Positions 1-7,934 of a stretch of DNA of 64,000 bases are shown here, in pieces. Position numbers and translations under genes: made by a program. The stretch comes from Gluconacetobacter sacchari (GTDB lineage: Bacteria; Pseudomonadota; Alphaproteobacteria; Acetobacterales; Acetobacteraceae). The stretch spans positions 16,608 through 80,607 of the forward strand of contig NZ_JABEQJ010000022.1 of NCBI RefSeq assembly GCF_014174255.1, in the 5' to 3' direction. The number at the start of each line of letters is the position of its first letter. Position 1 is the stretch's first letter. The notes under the pieces were generated by a model. The model worked only from the letters and a program-made list of their open reading frames with translations. It was not told where the DNA came from and did no database searches.

Positions 1-1146
1 GTCTACCATCTTGCCTGCCAGAAGCAGGAAGGCCCCCTCCATCGGCCCGGCTGCCCTTTCCACGGTACGTCCGAAATCGGTCAGAGCGACGCCGCCCGTA
101 TGCCGGCGATCCGAAGTCACGAGGACGGCACGGTGTCGATGACCGTCGATATTCCGTTTGGCCTGGCGAAGAGTGTCGCGGATGCTGAGGGCCCTCGCGA
201 GCAGGAACGCGAAAGAGGTCGGTTTGGAAGCGGTGGTCTCCAGCGGAATCGTCTGACGTTGCTGGGATTGTTGTGGGCGATCTGGGACCGGGCACATCTT
301 TCCGGCTGGTCGCCGGCGCAGACGAAAGCACGCTTCCCCAGGGTGCTCCGCCAACGCCTGCTGACGGCGATGGCGGGGCTCGAGACCAACGGCGTTGCCC
401 TGGCCCAAGTAGCGGATGTGGTCCTCTGGAAGGCCGATTGCCGTGCGACGGCACTTCAGGATCTCGCCGTTCGGAACAGTGGCCGGAGCCGTGTACTGCT
501 GATCGGGCGTCTCAGCGCGCTACCCATGCCGGCGCCGACTCCCCATGCGCCCGACCGCTGGCGGATGAGCCTCGACGGCACGTCGGATGTCGGCCTGAGT
601 GTGTTCATTGAGCGCGGCCGCCTGGGGAACTGGGCCGGCCGTTATCCTCTCGCGGCGCGCGTGTTGGGTGGAACGGATCGCCCCTCTGTAGGTGCCAACG
701 TCTTTGTCATTCTGACGGCAACAATGCGTGTCTATGCGCCGCCGGCCGGCCCGACCCGGGTGATCGCGGACGTCCAGGACTATGCCCTGATGGAAACTAG
801 CCTGCAAATGGTGCCCGTGGCGAGCGCGCTCGAGTTGCGCGTGGCAGACGACCTCGTCGCCGCCGGCCGCCGCTTCAGCAAGCCGCTGCGCTACGATCCG
901 GATGCCGAGCCGGTTCTGCCGGACTTTGTGCTGCAGGATACCGGGGCGGCTGGCAGGCGGACACCCATGGAGGTGTTCGGTCGCACGGATGAGGCCTATC
1001 AGGCGCGTCAGGCCGAGAAGACGGCCTGGTATGATCTCCGATATGGGCGTGCGGGATGGTGGAGCTGGGAACCCGCAATTCAGCCTGAGCCCCCGCCGTT
1101 TCCGCCGGCGGCATTACACGGGCAAGACCCTGATGCCCGGCGATAG
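1..1146 (+). CDS. DUF1173-family plasmid protein, 5'-partial
   Basis: The reading frame is open to the first base, so the true start lies upstream of the window; an internal ATG at 100 is available but the residues before it fit the family. Visible marks are an HRPGCPFHG Cys/His segment at about residues 15-23 of the visible part, an LTLLGLLWAIWDRAHLSGWSP block that matches the LRGLLHFLWDxAGFNRWSP type block of DUF1173 proteins, and a C-terminal RRFSKPLRYD block. DUF1173 proteins are common on conjugative elements of alphaproteobacteria and have no known function. The gene overlaps the next one by 14 bases, so the two are probably co-translated. The family call is from remembered motif layout, not a search. 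Confidence 0.7.
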   Translation, partial: VYHLACQKQEGPLHRPGCPFHGTSEIGQSDAARMPAIRSHEDGTVSMTVDIPFGLAKSVADAEGPREQERERGRFGSGGLQRNRLTLLGLLWAIWDRAHLSGWSPAQTKARFPRVLRQRLLTAMAGLETNGVALAQVADVVLWKADCRATALQDLAVRNSGRSRVLLIGRLSALPMPAPTPHAPDRWRMSLDGTSDVGLSVFIERGRLGNWAGRYPLAARVLGGTDRPSVGANVFVILTATMRVYAPPAGPTRVIADVQDYALMETSLQMVPVASALELRVADDLVAAGRRFSKPLRYDPDAEPVLPDFVLQDTGAAGRRTPMEVFGRTDEAYQARQAEKTAWYDLRYGRAGWWSWEPAIQPEPPPFPPAALHGQDPDARR

Positions 1147-1618
1147 CCCGGTGCGTCGTCTCGCGGTCAAGGGCATCTCGCTCAGACAAGCGTTCGAGAC
1201 GATCGGCTGGAGCGTGACACAGGCGGAGCGTCGGTCGCGCGTGCATCGTCACCGCATTGCGCGCTGGCTCGCCGGCGCGCCCGCCGACCCAGATTTCGTG
1301 CAATGGATCGCCGCTCTCGAGCGCCTGCACCGGCGGCTGGCGAGCCCCCTCAGTGTCCATGTGCAGCCGGGCGGCAATAGACCGCAGCCGACCGCTTATG
1401 AGCTCACCCTCGCATGTTTGACAATCGGCTGGAGTGAACGCCAATTCGCCGAACGCAGCTGCATTCATCGCACGACGCTCCGGCGGCTGGACAGGCATCG
1501 TCCGGTTCAGGACTGGCGCGTCGGCCGCTGGGTGGAGCTTCTCGCCGACGGTCACCGGATGCATCCCCAACCCGAAACGTCGATAGAGAACGCACGTCAT
1601 GTCCACGATCAATTTTGA
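1133..1618 (+). CDS. Hypothetical protein with two tandem helix-turn-helix-like segments
   Basis: I chose the ATG at 1133, which overlaps the upstream stop by 14 bases; the frame continues upstream to 902 but that part lies inside the preceding gene. The 161-residue product holds two similar segments: ETIGWSVTQAERRSRVHRHR near residues 20-40 and LTIGWSERQFAERSCIHRTT near residues 97-116, each followed by an arginine-rich helix. Both share GWSxxQxxxRSxxHRxxxxR, the layout of a Cro/XRE-like HTH, which suggests an internal duplication and DNA binding. It sits between a DUF1173 gene and a GapR gene with overlaps on both sides. Function is unknown; a plasmid regulator or nucleoid-type factor is an inference. 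Confidence 0.6.
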   Translation: MPGDSPVRRLAVKGISLRQAFETIGWSVTQAERRSRVHRHRIARWLAGAPADPDFVQWIAALERLHRRLASPLSVHVQPGGNRPQPTAYELTLACLTIGWSERQFAERSCIHRTTLRRLDRHRPVQDWRVGRWVELLADGHRMHPQPETSIENARHVHDQF

Positions 1619-1871
1619 AGACGGCGCATCCGCAAACACGGGTGGCGTCGCGGCCGACAGGCTGCGCAGCATCATCGAGCGCGTCGAGCGCCTCGAGGAG
1701 GAGCGCAAGGCGCTCTCCGGCGACATCAAGGATATCTTCGCGGAGGCGAAATCCGCAGGCTTCGACGTCAAGGTGATCCGTCAGATCATCCGGCTCCGGC
1801 GCCAGGAGCCGGCCGAGGTCGAAGAGCAGGAGACGCTGATGGACATCTATCGCCGGGCACTTCGAATGTGA
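1599..1871 (+). CDS. gapR: GapR-family (DUF2312) DNA-binding protein
   Basis: The 90-residue product matches the GapR/DUF2312 family over its length: LRSIIERVERLEEERKALSG forms the long N-terminal helix, followed by the conserved DIKDIFAEAKSAGFDVKVIR and IRLRR. GapR of Caulobacter is a nucleoid-associated protein that binds overtwisted AT-rich DNA ahead of replication and transcription machinery and stimulates gyrase and topoisomerase IV. Plasmid-borne copies are known in alphaproteobacteria. The start overlaps the end of the tandem-HTH gene by 20 bases and its stop overlaps the GTG of the next gene, so it belongs to one translationally coupled cluster. A role in plasmid supercoiling or stability is inferred. 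Confidence 0.9.
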   Translation: MSTINFEDGASANTGGVAADRLRSIIERVERLEEERKALSGDIKDIFAEAKSAGFDVKVIRQIIRLRRQEPAEVEEQETLMDIYRRALRM

Positions 1872-2461
1872 GCCGGATCGTGCGCATGACCACCGGCAAT
1901 ACGCTGGTCACACTGGTTCGCCGTTCCAACGAGATCGACCCCGGGCACGGTGCGCGGGTTGGCGCCATGGCGGCCTGCCTGGCGGCTGCGGGCGGGTACG
2001 GTATCGATCTGCCGATCCTGCGTTATGCCGGAGTGCTGCATGACGTGGGCAAACTGGTGCTGCCGCCGGCGTTACGTGATCTGCGCTTTCGTCTGACGCC
2101 GAACGAGCGCAGACTGATCGAGCAGCATCCCGCACTCGGCGTGGGGCTGATCCAGGCCTCCGGCGAGACCGTCCATCCGCGGGTATTGGAGGCCGTGCTT
2201 CTCCATCATGAATGGTTCGACGGATCCGGATACCCGCTGGGTCTCCGTGGCCGGCTGATTCCGCTCTCCGCGCGCCTGGTCGGGATTGCCGACGTGATCG
2301 ACGCGCTGCTGAGCGCACGTGCCTACAAACGCGCATGGAGCACGCCCGAGGTGCAGGCCCATCTGCGCAGGCTGTCCGGCCGACAGTTCGAGCCGGCCCT
2401 GGCGCGCCTCGCGGGTGCCATGTTCGAGAGATTATTGGATGCACGCGACAACACACGATAA
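1868..2461 (+). CDS. HD-GYP domain phosphohydrolase-like protein
   Basis: The start is a GTG overlapping the gapR stop (GTGA); an ATG at 1886 is an alternative. The 197-residue protein is essentially one HD-GYP domain: the HD pair lies in GVLHDVGKL (residues 58-59), followed by HHEWFDGSGYP (residues 113-123), which carries the second histidine pair and the GYP signature. HD-GYP enzymes hydrolyse cyclic-di-GMP or related cyclic dinucleotides. No receiver or membrane domain is attached, so the signal that controls it is not visible. Its position in a plasmid backbone cluster suggests it alters host c-di-GMP in plasmid carriers; that is an inference. Confidence 0.85.
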   Translation: MSRIVRMTTGNTLVTLVRRSNEIDPGHGARVGAMAACLAAAGGYGIDLPILRYAGVLHDVGKLVLPPALRDLRFRLTPNERRLIEQHPALGVGLIQASGETVHPRVLEAVLLHHEWFDGSGYPLGLRGRLIPLSARLVGIADVIDALLSARAYKRAWSTPEVQAHLRRLSGRQFEPALARLAGAMFERLLDARDNTR

Positions 2462-2933
2462 CAATTCGGCTGTCGTGCCGTGGCCCGAGTCAGGCGGGCC
2501 GGACCGACGTGACCCTTCCTGTCCGGGCGGAGCCTCAGCACAGATGTCTTACGTATCGATCGCCACCATGCGCTTCCGCCCGGAAGGCGTGGAGTATTAT
2601 GACCGAAGGGTGTGGCGGCGCTCGTATGAGAAAAACCCGCACTGGTGGGTCCTGACGATTGGTGACGATGTCGACGACCGTTTCGTGATCCGTGGCGGGG
2701 CGATTTTCCGGGCGAGCAGTACCGACCCCGAGGACCCGTCCGTCTTGAAGGCGGTGGAATGGTATATGTATAAAAACTGGTTGTTTCTCGGGATAGTAAC
2801 CGAAAACACTCTCTGGAAAACCGCCAGATTTACCAAGAACAACCCGGATGAACCGATCCTGCAGGATACTGCGATCGCGGCCGTCGAGCGGAATGTGGCG
2901 CTGCTCATGACGCCGGTGGCGGGGACCGCCTGA
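2439..2933 (+). CDS. Hypothetical protein
   Basis: The ATG at 2439 overlaps the HD-GYP gene by 23 bases; a second ATG at 2544 would leave the well-ordered core (129 residues, beginning MSYVSIATMRFRP). I do not recognise a family. The product is rich in aromatic residues (NPHWWVLTIG, VEWYMYKNWLFLG) and has no signal peptide or convincing membrane segment. The stop abuts a TTG start of the next gene with no gap, so it is part of the same transcription unit. Either start is defensible; the core from 2544 is the safer part. Confidence 0.55.
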   Translation: MHATTHDNNSAVVPWPESGGPDRRDPSCPGGASAQMSYVSIATMRFRPEGVEYYDRRVWRRSYEKNPHWWVLTIGDDVDDRFVIRGGAIFRASSTDPEDPSVLKAVEWYMYKNWLFLGIVTENTLWKTARFTKNNPDEPILQDTAIAAVERNVALLMTPVAGTA

Positions 2934-3530
2934 TTGCGGGTGCCGAGCAAGGAGCGCGTCTCCGCTCTGCCCCTGCCGCCGATACGCTGGCTTCTTCACG
3001 GGCTGAGCGCGGCCATTATTCTTTGGCTCATGGTCTCCGGCTTCGCCGTTGTGGGTCTTGACCGGGGATCGGCGCTGCGATTGGTCATTGACACGGTGAA
3101 TCCCGTGCTCGGCGCTTTCTTCGTGCCGATATTCATAGCCCGCGCTGTGCTTTATCTACGGACGCGGCCTTTTCATCAGTGGGATTCTGTGCTTCGCGAA
3201 CAGCAGATGATGGTCGCGGGACAGGTGGCCCTTTACGTTTGTATCTTCGTCGTCCTGCTCACCGGACTGCTGATGATGCCGGCCGGCTGGAAACTGATGA
3301 ATGTTGTTCCGGCATACGGCCGTGTCGTCGGCGATGGCGTGCGTTCCTCGTCAGCAACGCTCCATTTCTGGACGGACGGCGCCCTGGCATGTCTTGTCGC
3401 CGGACATGTCGCGATGGTGGTGGCTCACGAGATGCGTGGCCGCCCCGTGCTTTATCGGGTGCTTCCTTCTCGTGCAGCAAACAATGGCAACAGATGCGGC
3501 CGAGATCCGCAGGGAGAAAAGCGGACGTGA
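2934..3530 (+). CDS. Cytochrome b561-like membrane protein
   Basis: It starts with TTG immediately after the preceding stop. The 198-residue product has four hydrophobic segments (about residues 19-40, 50-70, 88-113 and 145-165) in the layout of bacterial di-haem b561 proteins. The first segment holds RWLLHGLSAAIILW with a candidate haem-ligand histidine (H22), and the last holds LHFWTDGALACLVAGH with two more histidines. Such proteins carry electrons between quinol and periplasmic acceptors or superoxide. A membrane redox gene at the end of a plasmid maintenance cluster is unusual; its partner is not visible here. Confidence 0.75.
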   Translation: MRVPSKERVSALPLPPIRWLLHGLSAAIILWLMVSGFAVVGLDRGSALRLVIDTVNPVLGAFFVPIFIARAVLYLRTRPFHQWDSVLREQQMMVAGQVALYVCIFVVLLTGLLMMPAGWKLMNVVPAYGRVVGDGVRSSSATLHFWTDGALACLVAGHVAMVVAHEMRGRPVLYRVLPSRAANNGNRCGRDPQGEKRT

Positions 3531-3698
3531 TAGCGGGCTGAAGCCGCAAAGGGAGCCAGAGGCAATACGAAAGGGTTGCCGGCCAGAATCCGCGCCCCAG
3601 TTCAATGGTCCGCCCTGCGGGCCGGGCGCAGGCGCCCGCCATTGAGCAGGCGCACGGATCCCGGCCGGGGTGGATGGGTAAGGAAGGAGAAAACCACC

Positions 3699-4205
3699 AT
3701 GCCCATCCACCGCCTGTCTCTCGTGTTTCGAGGCCGTCTCTCGGCGGTTCCAGCTGTCCTCTGGCGGCAACATGCGCCGGTCGCGTCGGTTTCGGTTGCA
3801 CCGGACGACACGGTCGCCGATGTCCGTGAGCGCCTGATGTGTGAGTTGATCCGGGTTCTCCACCCGGACGACTGGCAAAACGGCCATGACGGCGCATGGG
3901 CCCCCCGGTATCTTGCGATCGTGGAAGAGGCAGTACCGGGACCTGCCGACGCGATCGCCGACCCGGATGCGCCGACTTCCCCGCTGGCGGCCGAACCGTG
4001 GCCCCTGGCACCGGATCCGGAAGCCTATGGTGAGCGGGCCGGCTGGTGGATCGTCGTCGACGGCACGGCCGAGCGCGAACTCAGCCCGGCTTTTCCGACA
4101 CGGGATCTCGCCGAGCAGGAAGCGGAGCGGCTCAATCGGGCGGATCCGCACGCCGAATGGTACCGGCACTGGTTCGCGGTCGAATGCGAGGGACCGGAAG
4201 CATGA
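3699..4205 (+). CDS. Hypothetical protein
   Basis: I place the start at the ATG at 3699 because AAGGAAGGAGA lies directly upstream; the frame runs further upstream without such a site. The 168-residue product is acidic, with a proline/alanine/aspartate-rich middle (about residues 85-115) and no signal peptide or membrane segment. I do not recognise the family. Its stop overlaps the ATG of the next gene (ATGA), so the two hypotheticals are translated together. The 168 bases upstream hold GC-rich dyads (for example around 3604-3645) that could be a leader hairpin. Confidence 0.6.
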   Translation: MPIHRLSLVFRGRLSAVPAVLWRQHAPVASVSVAPDDTVADVRERLMCELIRVLHPDDWQNGHDGAWAPRYLAIVEEAVPGPADAIADPDAPTSPLAAEPWPLAPDPEAYGERAGWWIVVDGTAERELSPAFPTRDLAEQEAERLNRADPHAEWYRHWFAVECEGPEA

Positions 4206-4909
4206 GCAACTGCGCCATCAACGGGTTCCGGATCGACGGACCTGCGGAGTGCCTGCGGGCGGTTGCCCACTGGCTGACGTTGCCGCCGCCGGCGGATGGG
4301 CAGGCTGTGATGACGTTTGATCTGGCCGGCCTGTACGATCAGTCGGCATGGAATGTCGCCGAAGAGCTCGCGGCAAGGGAGCCGGGGGCCTGTATCCGAT
4401 ACGAATACAGGCCGGAATACTGCAACTTCATGCTGACTGCGGTCGGAGCGTGGCAGGACGGCAGGGAATTGTATCGCGCCGTTCTTCAGGAGGAAGCCAT
4501 GATCTGCTACGGCGGATGTGACCACGAGGGGCAGGGATGTCTGGCCTGCCTGAATCTGGTCGAGCGTACCGACGTGAACCAGCGGGCTGCCGCGCATTTT
4601 CCGTTGCACCGGCATTTTGACGCAATCCGCGATCTGCCCTGCGGGAGCGCGGGTTGGCGGATGCTGGTCGACAATCCGCCATACCAGTACGCCGCCCTCC
4701 GTCTGGCAGCCTCCGGCGAGACAGCGGACGTCCTCGACATTGCTCCCGGAGAGGGAAGAGCCCGCCTGTTCGGACGGGTCGATACCTTTGGTTTGTTTGG
4801 AGATTATCGCCCGCTCGGACGCGCGGATCTCCTCCAGCTTCATGGGGATCTTCCCCCGCATGTTCTTGCGGCATGGGAGACGTTCGCCGGTTGCCCTTTC
4901 CCGGACTGA
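4202..4909 (+). CDS. Hypothetical protein
   Basis: The ATG at 4202 overlaps the stop of the preceding gene (ATGA). The 235-residue product has a cysteine-rich centre (ICYGGCDHEGQGCLACLN, about residues 101-118) that could bind a metal. I recognise no family, signal peptide or membrane segment. It ends the first + strand cluster; the next 620 bases carry no gene. The codon use resembles its neighbours, so it is likely a true backbone gene of unknown role. Confidence 0.6.
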   Translation: MSNCAINGFRIDGPAECLRAVAHWLTLPPPADGQAVMTFDLAGLYDQSAWNVAEELAAREPGACIRYEYRPEYCNFMLTAVGAWQDGRELYRAVLQEEAMICYGGCDHEGQGCLACLNLVERTDVNQRAAAHFPLHRHFDAIRDLPCGSAGWRMLVDNPPYQYAALRLAASGETADVLDIAPGEGRARLFGRVDTFGLFGDYRPLGRADLLQLHGDLPPHVLAAWETFAGCPFPD

Positions 4910-4999
4910 TTGGCAGGAGCCCCTTCTGAACGTGGTCCTGCCTGCCGCCAGTCGGGGAAGGGAGTAATGGGGTGTTTGGGGAGTGTGACGGCTCCTCGA

Positions 5000-5032
5000 C
5001 CCCCCTGACACGCCTGCGGCGCGTCAGGGGGG
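5000..5032. repeat. Long hairpin, no T-run
   Basis: CCCCCCTGACACGCC (5000-5014) pairs with GGCGCGTCAGGGGGG (5018-5032) around a TGC loop, with one mismatch. No uridine run follows on either strand, so it is not a standard intrinsic terminator, although it could still end transcription from the upstream cluster. Confidence 0.6.
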
Positions 5033-5086
5033 CACGCTCCGGGGATTACGCACCGCATCCAGCGACAGTGTGACAACAGCCCGTGC

Positions 5087-5210
5087 GGTCTATCAACAGG
5101 GGATCGACCCTCGCCGCGCCTGGGCCACCCCGCGTTCAGCGCAGGCCCTGCGGTCCCGCGCTGCCCGCGGGGCGACCGGCTTGCTCAAGCCGCTCCCCTG
5201 TTGACAGACC
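5087..5210. repeat. Separated 16-bp inverted repeat
   Basis: GGTCTATCAACAGGGG at 5087-5102 is matched, inverted, by CCCCTGTTGACAGACC at 5195-5210 (15 of 16 positions). The 92 bases between are very GC-rich and themselves self-complementary. This could be a pair of operator or iteron-like sites, or the closing stem of a structured RNA. Confidence 0.6.
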
Positions 5211-5421
5211 CCCCGGCCCGTCGTCTTGCCGAAGGCAGGATGTGGCTCAGAAAAGCGCTCCATCCCCTGCGCTCTCGTCACCGTCGCGGGCGCTCGCCGC
5301 CCCGCACCCCGGCAGCGATGTGGTCTAGTAAAGCAATCGGTTTTTTTCAGTAGCGCAAGCAAGAAAAGTGGCACAAACGCAAATAAATATCGCCAATATT
5401 GGCTGTTTTCTGCTGTTTTTT

Positions 5422-5449
5422 CTTGCTGCTTCCGCGCAACCTGTACTAT
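5422..5449 (+). promoter_or_regulatory. Putative ssb promoter
   Basis: CTTGCT (5422-5427) and TACTAT (5444-5449) are separated by 16 bases in an AT-rich stretch about 80 bases before the ssb start. The boxes are imperfect matches to the housekeeping consensus, so this is a suggestion only. Confidence 0.35.
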
Positions 5450-5530
5450 TCTTTTCTTGTCGAGAGGGATTGGCCCTCGGCAAGGCCAGAATAGCTGGTT
5501 CGGAAATACTGTAGCTGTGGAGTGTAGATA

Positions 5531-5986
5531 ATGGCCGGTTCCGTCAACAAAGTGATCCTCGTGGGCAACCTGGGCAAGGACCCCGAAATCCGTCACGCGC
5601 AGAGTGGTGCGAAGATCGTCTCCCTGACGCTGGCGACCAGCGATACCTGGAACGACAAGGCGTCCGGCGAGCGCCGCGAGAAGACAGAGTGGCATCGGGT
5701 CGTCATCTATAACGAGCGCATCGCCGATGTCGCGGAACGCTTCCTGCGCAAGGGGCGGAAAATCTACCTCGAAGGCTCACTCCAGACCCGTAAATGGACC
5801 GACCAGTCGGGCCAGGAACGCTACACCACCGAAGTGGTCGTGGACCGCTTCCGGGGCGACCTGGTGCTGCTGGACAGCAACCGGGACGCGGATGACCGCC
5901 ATGTTGGCGGGAGCGGGCCCGGGATGACGCAGACTCGTGCCAATGCACCGGCCGGCCGCGATGAACTGGACGAGATTCCGTTCTAG
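5531..5986 (+). CDS. ssb: Single-stranded DNA-binding protein
   Basis: The 151-residue product is a standard [23 protein letters not shown] begins the OB fold, [20 protein letters not shown] and [20 protein letters not shown] follow, and the tail ends DELDEIPF, the acidic tip that recruits host replication and repair proteins. Plasmid SSBs protect single-stranded DNA during conjugation and replication. It is preceded by an AT-rich zone with a candidate promoter and stands apart from the tra genes. A second, tail-less SSB is encoded at 54218-54589. Confidence 0.95.
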   Translation: MAGSVNKVILVGNLGKDPEIRHAQSGAKIVSLTLATSDTWNDKASGERREKTEWHRVVIYNERIADVAERFLRKGRKIYLEGSLQTRKWTDQSGQERYTTEVVVDRFRGDLVLLDSNRDADDRHVGGSGPGMTQTRANAPAGRDELDEIPF

Positions 5987-6058
5987 GACCGCTCTCCCGT
6001 GGCCGGATCGCACGCCGGCCGCGGTGCCTCTTCCTTTTGCCTGTCAGCGAGATCCCTG

Positions 6059-6259
6059 ATGACGTGCAGCCATTCCATTGCCGTATCGAAGCTCCTTGCC
6101 TTTCTGCGCAGCCACGATTGCACCCTGTCGGCTGTCCCGGTCGGGAACGACGAAATCGAAGTCCGGTGCATGCTCTACTCGGCGTGCGGCGGCGGCAGCA
6201 TCGAAACGACCCGTATCCCGGCTACCTGGACCGCCGCGCGCAACTGGCTCGGCTATTGA
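6059..6259 (+). CDS. Small hypothetical protein
   Basis: I place the start at ATG 6059 (66 residues, MTCSHSIAVSKLLAFLRSHD). It lies just downstream of ssb in the same direction. The sequence contains VGNDEIEVRCMLYSACGGGS and has no recognised domain. It may be part of an ssb operon with the next small gene; the function is unknown. Confidence 0.5.
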   Translation: MTCSHSIAVSKLLAFLRSHDCTLSAVPVGNDEIEVRCMLYSACGGGSIETTRIPATWTAARNWLGY

Positions 6260-6273
6260 GGGAGGATCGGCCA

Positions 6274-6501
6274 GTGATCGACGACATCAATTTCACACGC
6301 AGCGCCGGCGATATGGACGTGCGTATGCGGGTGCTCCAGACCTTCCGCCTTGAGCGCGCGGCGAACGGTACCATTCGCGTGATTGACGAGCAGAAAGAGC
6401 AGGGAGGGCATCCGTGGGCGGTCGGCTTCGGGTTCGCGACCTCGGCGGAGGCAATCGCAGCATATGAAGTCGCGGATTTCCATCGCATTCGGATGGGGTG
6501 A
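6274..6501 (+). CDS. Small hypothetical protein
   Basis: The GTG at 6274 is favoured because GAGGGAGG lies about 9 bases upstream (6258-6265). The 75-residue product begins MIDDINFTRSAGDMDVRMRV and ends VADFHRIRMG. No domain is recognised. It follows the previous small gene by 14 bases, consistent with one transcript. Confidence 0.5.
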   Translation: MIDDINFTRSAGDMDVRMRVLQTFRLERAANGTIRVIDEQKEQGGHPWAVGFGFATSAEAIAAYEVADFHRIRMG

Positions 6502-6683
6502 TGGGCGGATATCCATGTCCGTCGTGGACGCGCTACGCGCGGCCTACGGCTGCGGCGTGCTACGCCGCATCCACGATGCAAGCGTATTGTGCAGTGCTAT
6601 ACTGCCTGCATTGAAGACGAGGAACTTGAATTAACCGTTCCCTGTCAAGTTCCGACAAACAATATTGCAACAGTATTTCCGGA

Positions 6684-6704
6684 GTCATGACATCAGTACA
6701 TGAC
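6684..6704. promoter_or_regulatory. Dyad, possible operator
   Basis: GTCATG and CATGAC form an exact inverted repeat around a 9-base spacer. It lies in the AT-rich part of the 360-base gap before the gene at 6861 and some 50 bases upstream of its candidate promoter, a suitable place for a regulator site. Confidence 0.4.
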
Positions 6705-6769
6705 ATAGGCTGTTGTTATGCAGTAATACTTCTATTCAACTTACGGGATCGGCGCTATTCTTTGACTTG

Positions 6770-6832
6770 TGAGAGGGAAACAGCTTCCTCTCATGAAGCG
6801 CCCCGGTCTGGTGGTGGATCACCAAGCCGGGG
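6770..6832 (+). promoter_or_regulatory. Two-hairpin mRNA leader (copy 1)
   Basis: Hairpin 1 is TGAGAGG / CCTCTCA (6770-6776 with 6787-6793). Hairpin 2 is CCCCGGTCTGGTG / CACCAAGCCGGGG (6801-6813 with 6820-6832). A possible -10 box TATTCT at 6756-6761 would start the RNA right at hairpin 1. The same arrangement, with shared GCGCCCCGG between the hairpins and a differently sequenced first stem, occurs at 53670-53732 before another gene, at nearly the same distance from the start codon. Confidence 0.6.
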
Positions 6833-6860
6833 CTGACGCAGAACAGAAAAGGGTGATTTC

Positions 6861-7550
6861 ATGTCCGACGCTACCACCACAATGGCCGCCGCTCTCGGGT
6901 CCGCGCAAGAGCGCAAGGCGAAAAAGTCCGCACAGGCCCCGAGCAAGACCGCTCGCGACCGGGAATTTCAGGCAGCAATCCAGCGCAACCGCGAGAACAA
7001 CGTCATCACCCTTGAGGGGGTCCGCCTGATGACGCCAAACGCGACCCTTGCCGGCAATTTCGAGCGCCTCCTTGGCATTGCGGTGGCCGATTACGACGAG
7101 ACGTTCGGCGCGGGATACAATGCTACCATGGACGAGATGAAGGCCATGGCCACCGTGCTGGCCTATGAGTGGCGCGGCGAAACCGAGTATCGCAATCTGG
7201 AAATGCACATGCAGCGCGTCGTCGGTGCCCGTATCGCGTCCGCCCATGGTGCCGCCCGCTTCTACCAGAGCAAGGCCGCCGTCTCCCGCGAGCTTAATTC
7301 GGCCCTGCGCAACCCTGACCGTGACGAGGACCGGATGGGCGTCGACGGTCAGGAAAACCGGGCGCAGAATGCCCGCCTGTTCGCCGCACAGGCCGGGGCG
7401 CGGGCCTATGCCCTGCTGGCCCTTGCCGAGGGCGCGGCCAAGGCATATGCGGAATTTCTCGGCAGCGAATGGCAGCCCTACAGCCCGCGTAATGGCCGCA
7501 CGCTGGACCAGCGCGCCAACGCCGAAGCGCTCGACGCGCTCGGCTTCTGA
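6861..7550 (+). CDS. Conserved-looking hypothetical protein with structured leader
   Basis: The start ATG at 6861 follows AAAAGGGTGATTTC. The 229-residue product has a basic N-terminal stretch (ERKAKKSAQAPSKTARDREF, about residues 17-36) and an alanine-rich helical body. No signal peptide, membrane segment or known family is seen. The codon use is strongly biased and the mRNA has a two-hairpin leader, which together suggest high or regulated expression. I cannot name a function. Confidence 0.7.
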   Translation: MSDATTTMAAALGSAQERKAKKSAQAPSKTARDREFQAAIQRNRENNVITLEGVRLMTPNATLAGNFERLLGIAVADYDETFGAGYNATMDEMKAMATVLAYEWRGETEYRNLEMHMQRVVGARIASAHGAARFYQSKAAVSRELNSALRNPDRDEDRMGVDGQENRAQNARLFAAQAGARAYALLALAEGAAKAYAEFLGSEWQPYSPRNGRTLDQRANAEALDALGF

Positions 7551-7631
7551 CACCGGCCGGAAGGAGGGGCCGCCCGCGCGGCCCTTCCGAACCGGTCCTA
7601 ACCGCCCAGACGTGAAGGCAGCCATACCGAA

Positions 7632-7910
7632 ATGCAGCTTCCCCTTTTCAAATCCCTTCAATCGATCAATATACAGGACGACAAGGCCACTGAAGTCGTC
7701 GAAGCCATGGAGGGCTACATCGCCATGAGGATCGCTGAAGCGAATGCTCCGTTGCTGGCCGAACTCCGTAGCGTCCGCGCCGAGATGAAAACGGAGAACG
7801 GCGCCGTAAAGGCGGAAATCGGTTCCGTTAAATGGATGGTCGGCGCGATCGGCCTTTTGCTTACCCTGATCGGACTCGCGCCGACGTTCTTCAAAGCGTT
7901 TGGGCACTGA
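7632..7910 (+). CDS. Small coiled-coil protein with C-terminal membrane anchor
   Basis: The 92-residue product has a predicted coiled coil (about residues 35-68, LLAELRSVRAEMKTENGAVK and after) and one C-terminal membrane segment (MVGAIGLLLTLIGLAPTFF). This layout recalls small DUF1640-type proteins, but I am not sure of the family. It lies 81 bases after the 229-residue gene and is followed by a strong terminator, so the two probably form one transcript. Confidence 0.6.
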   Translation: MQLPLFKSLQSINIQDDKATEVVEAMEGYIAMRIAEANAPLLAELRSVRAEMKTENGAVKAEIGSVKWMVGAIGLLLTLIGLAPTFFKAFGH

Positions 7911-7934
7911 TGCCCCCAGACATCGCCCAAGCGA

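Larger units (their letters stand above)
4910..5530. other. Gene-free stretch with dyads and an AT-rich zone before ssb
   Basis: No convincing gene lies here. The first 300 bases are GC-rich and hold a long hairpin (5000-5032) and a separated inverted repeat (5087-5210). From about 5325 the composition changes sharply to AT-rich, with runs of T, a perfect 12-base palindrome GCCAATATTGGC at 5392-5403, and a likely ssb promoter. The mixture of dyads and an AT-rich tract would suit an accessory origin or a regulatory leader; neither is proven. Confidence 0.5.

Noticed and set aside
902..1132. Extended N-terminus of the tandem-HTH gene
   Set aside because: The extension lies wholly inside the DUF1173 gene and has no ribosome site; the short overlap start at 1133 is more usual for this cluster.
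6502..6700. A small gene in the gap before 6861
   Set aside because: Short frames here have no ribosome site and the region is AT-rich with a dyad and promoter-like boxes, which suits regulation better.
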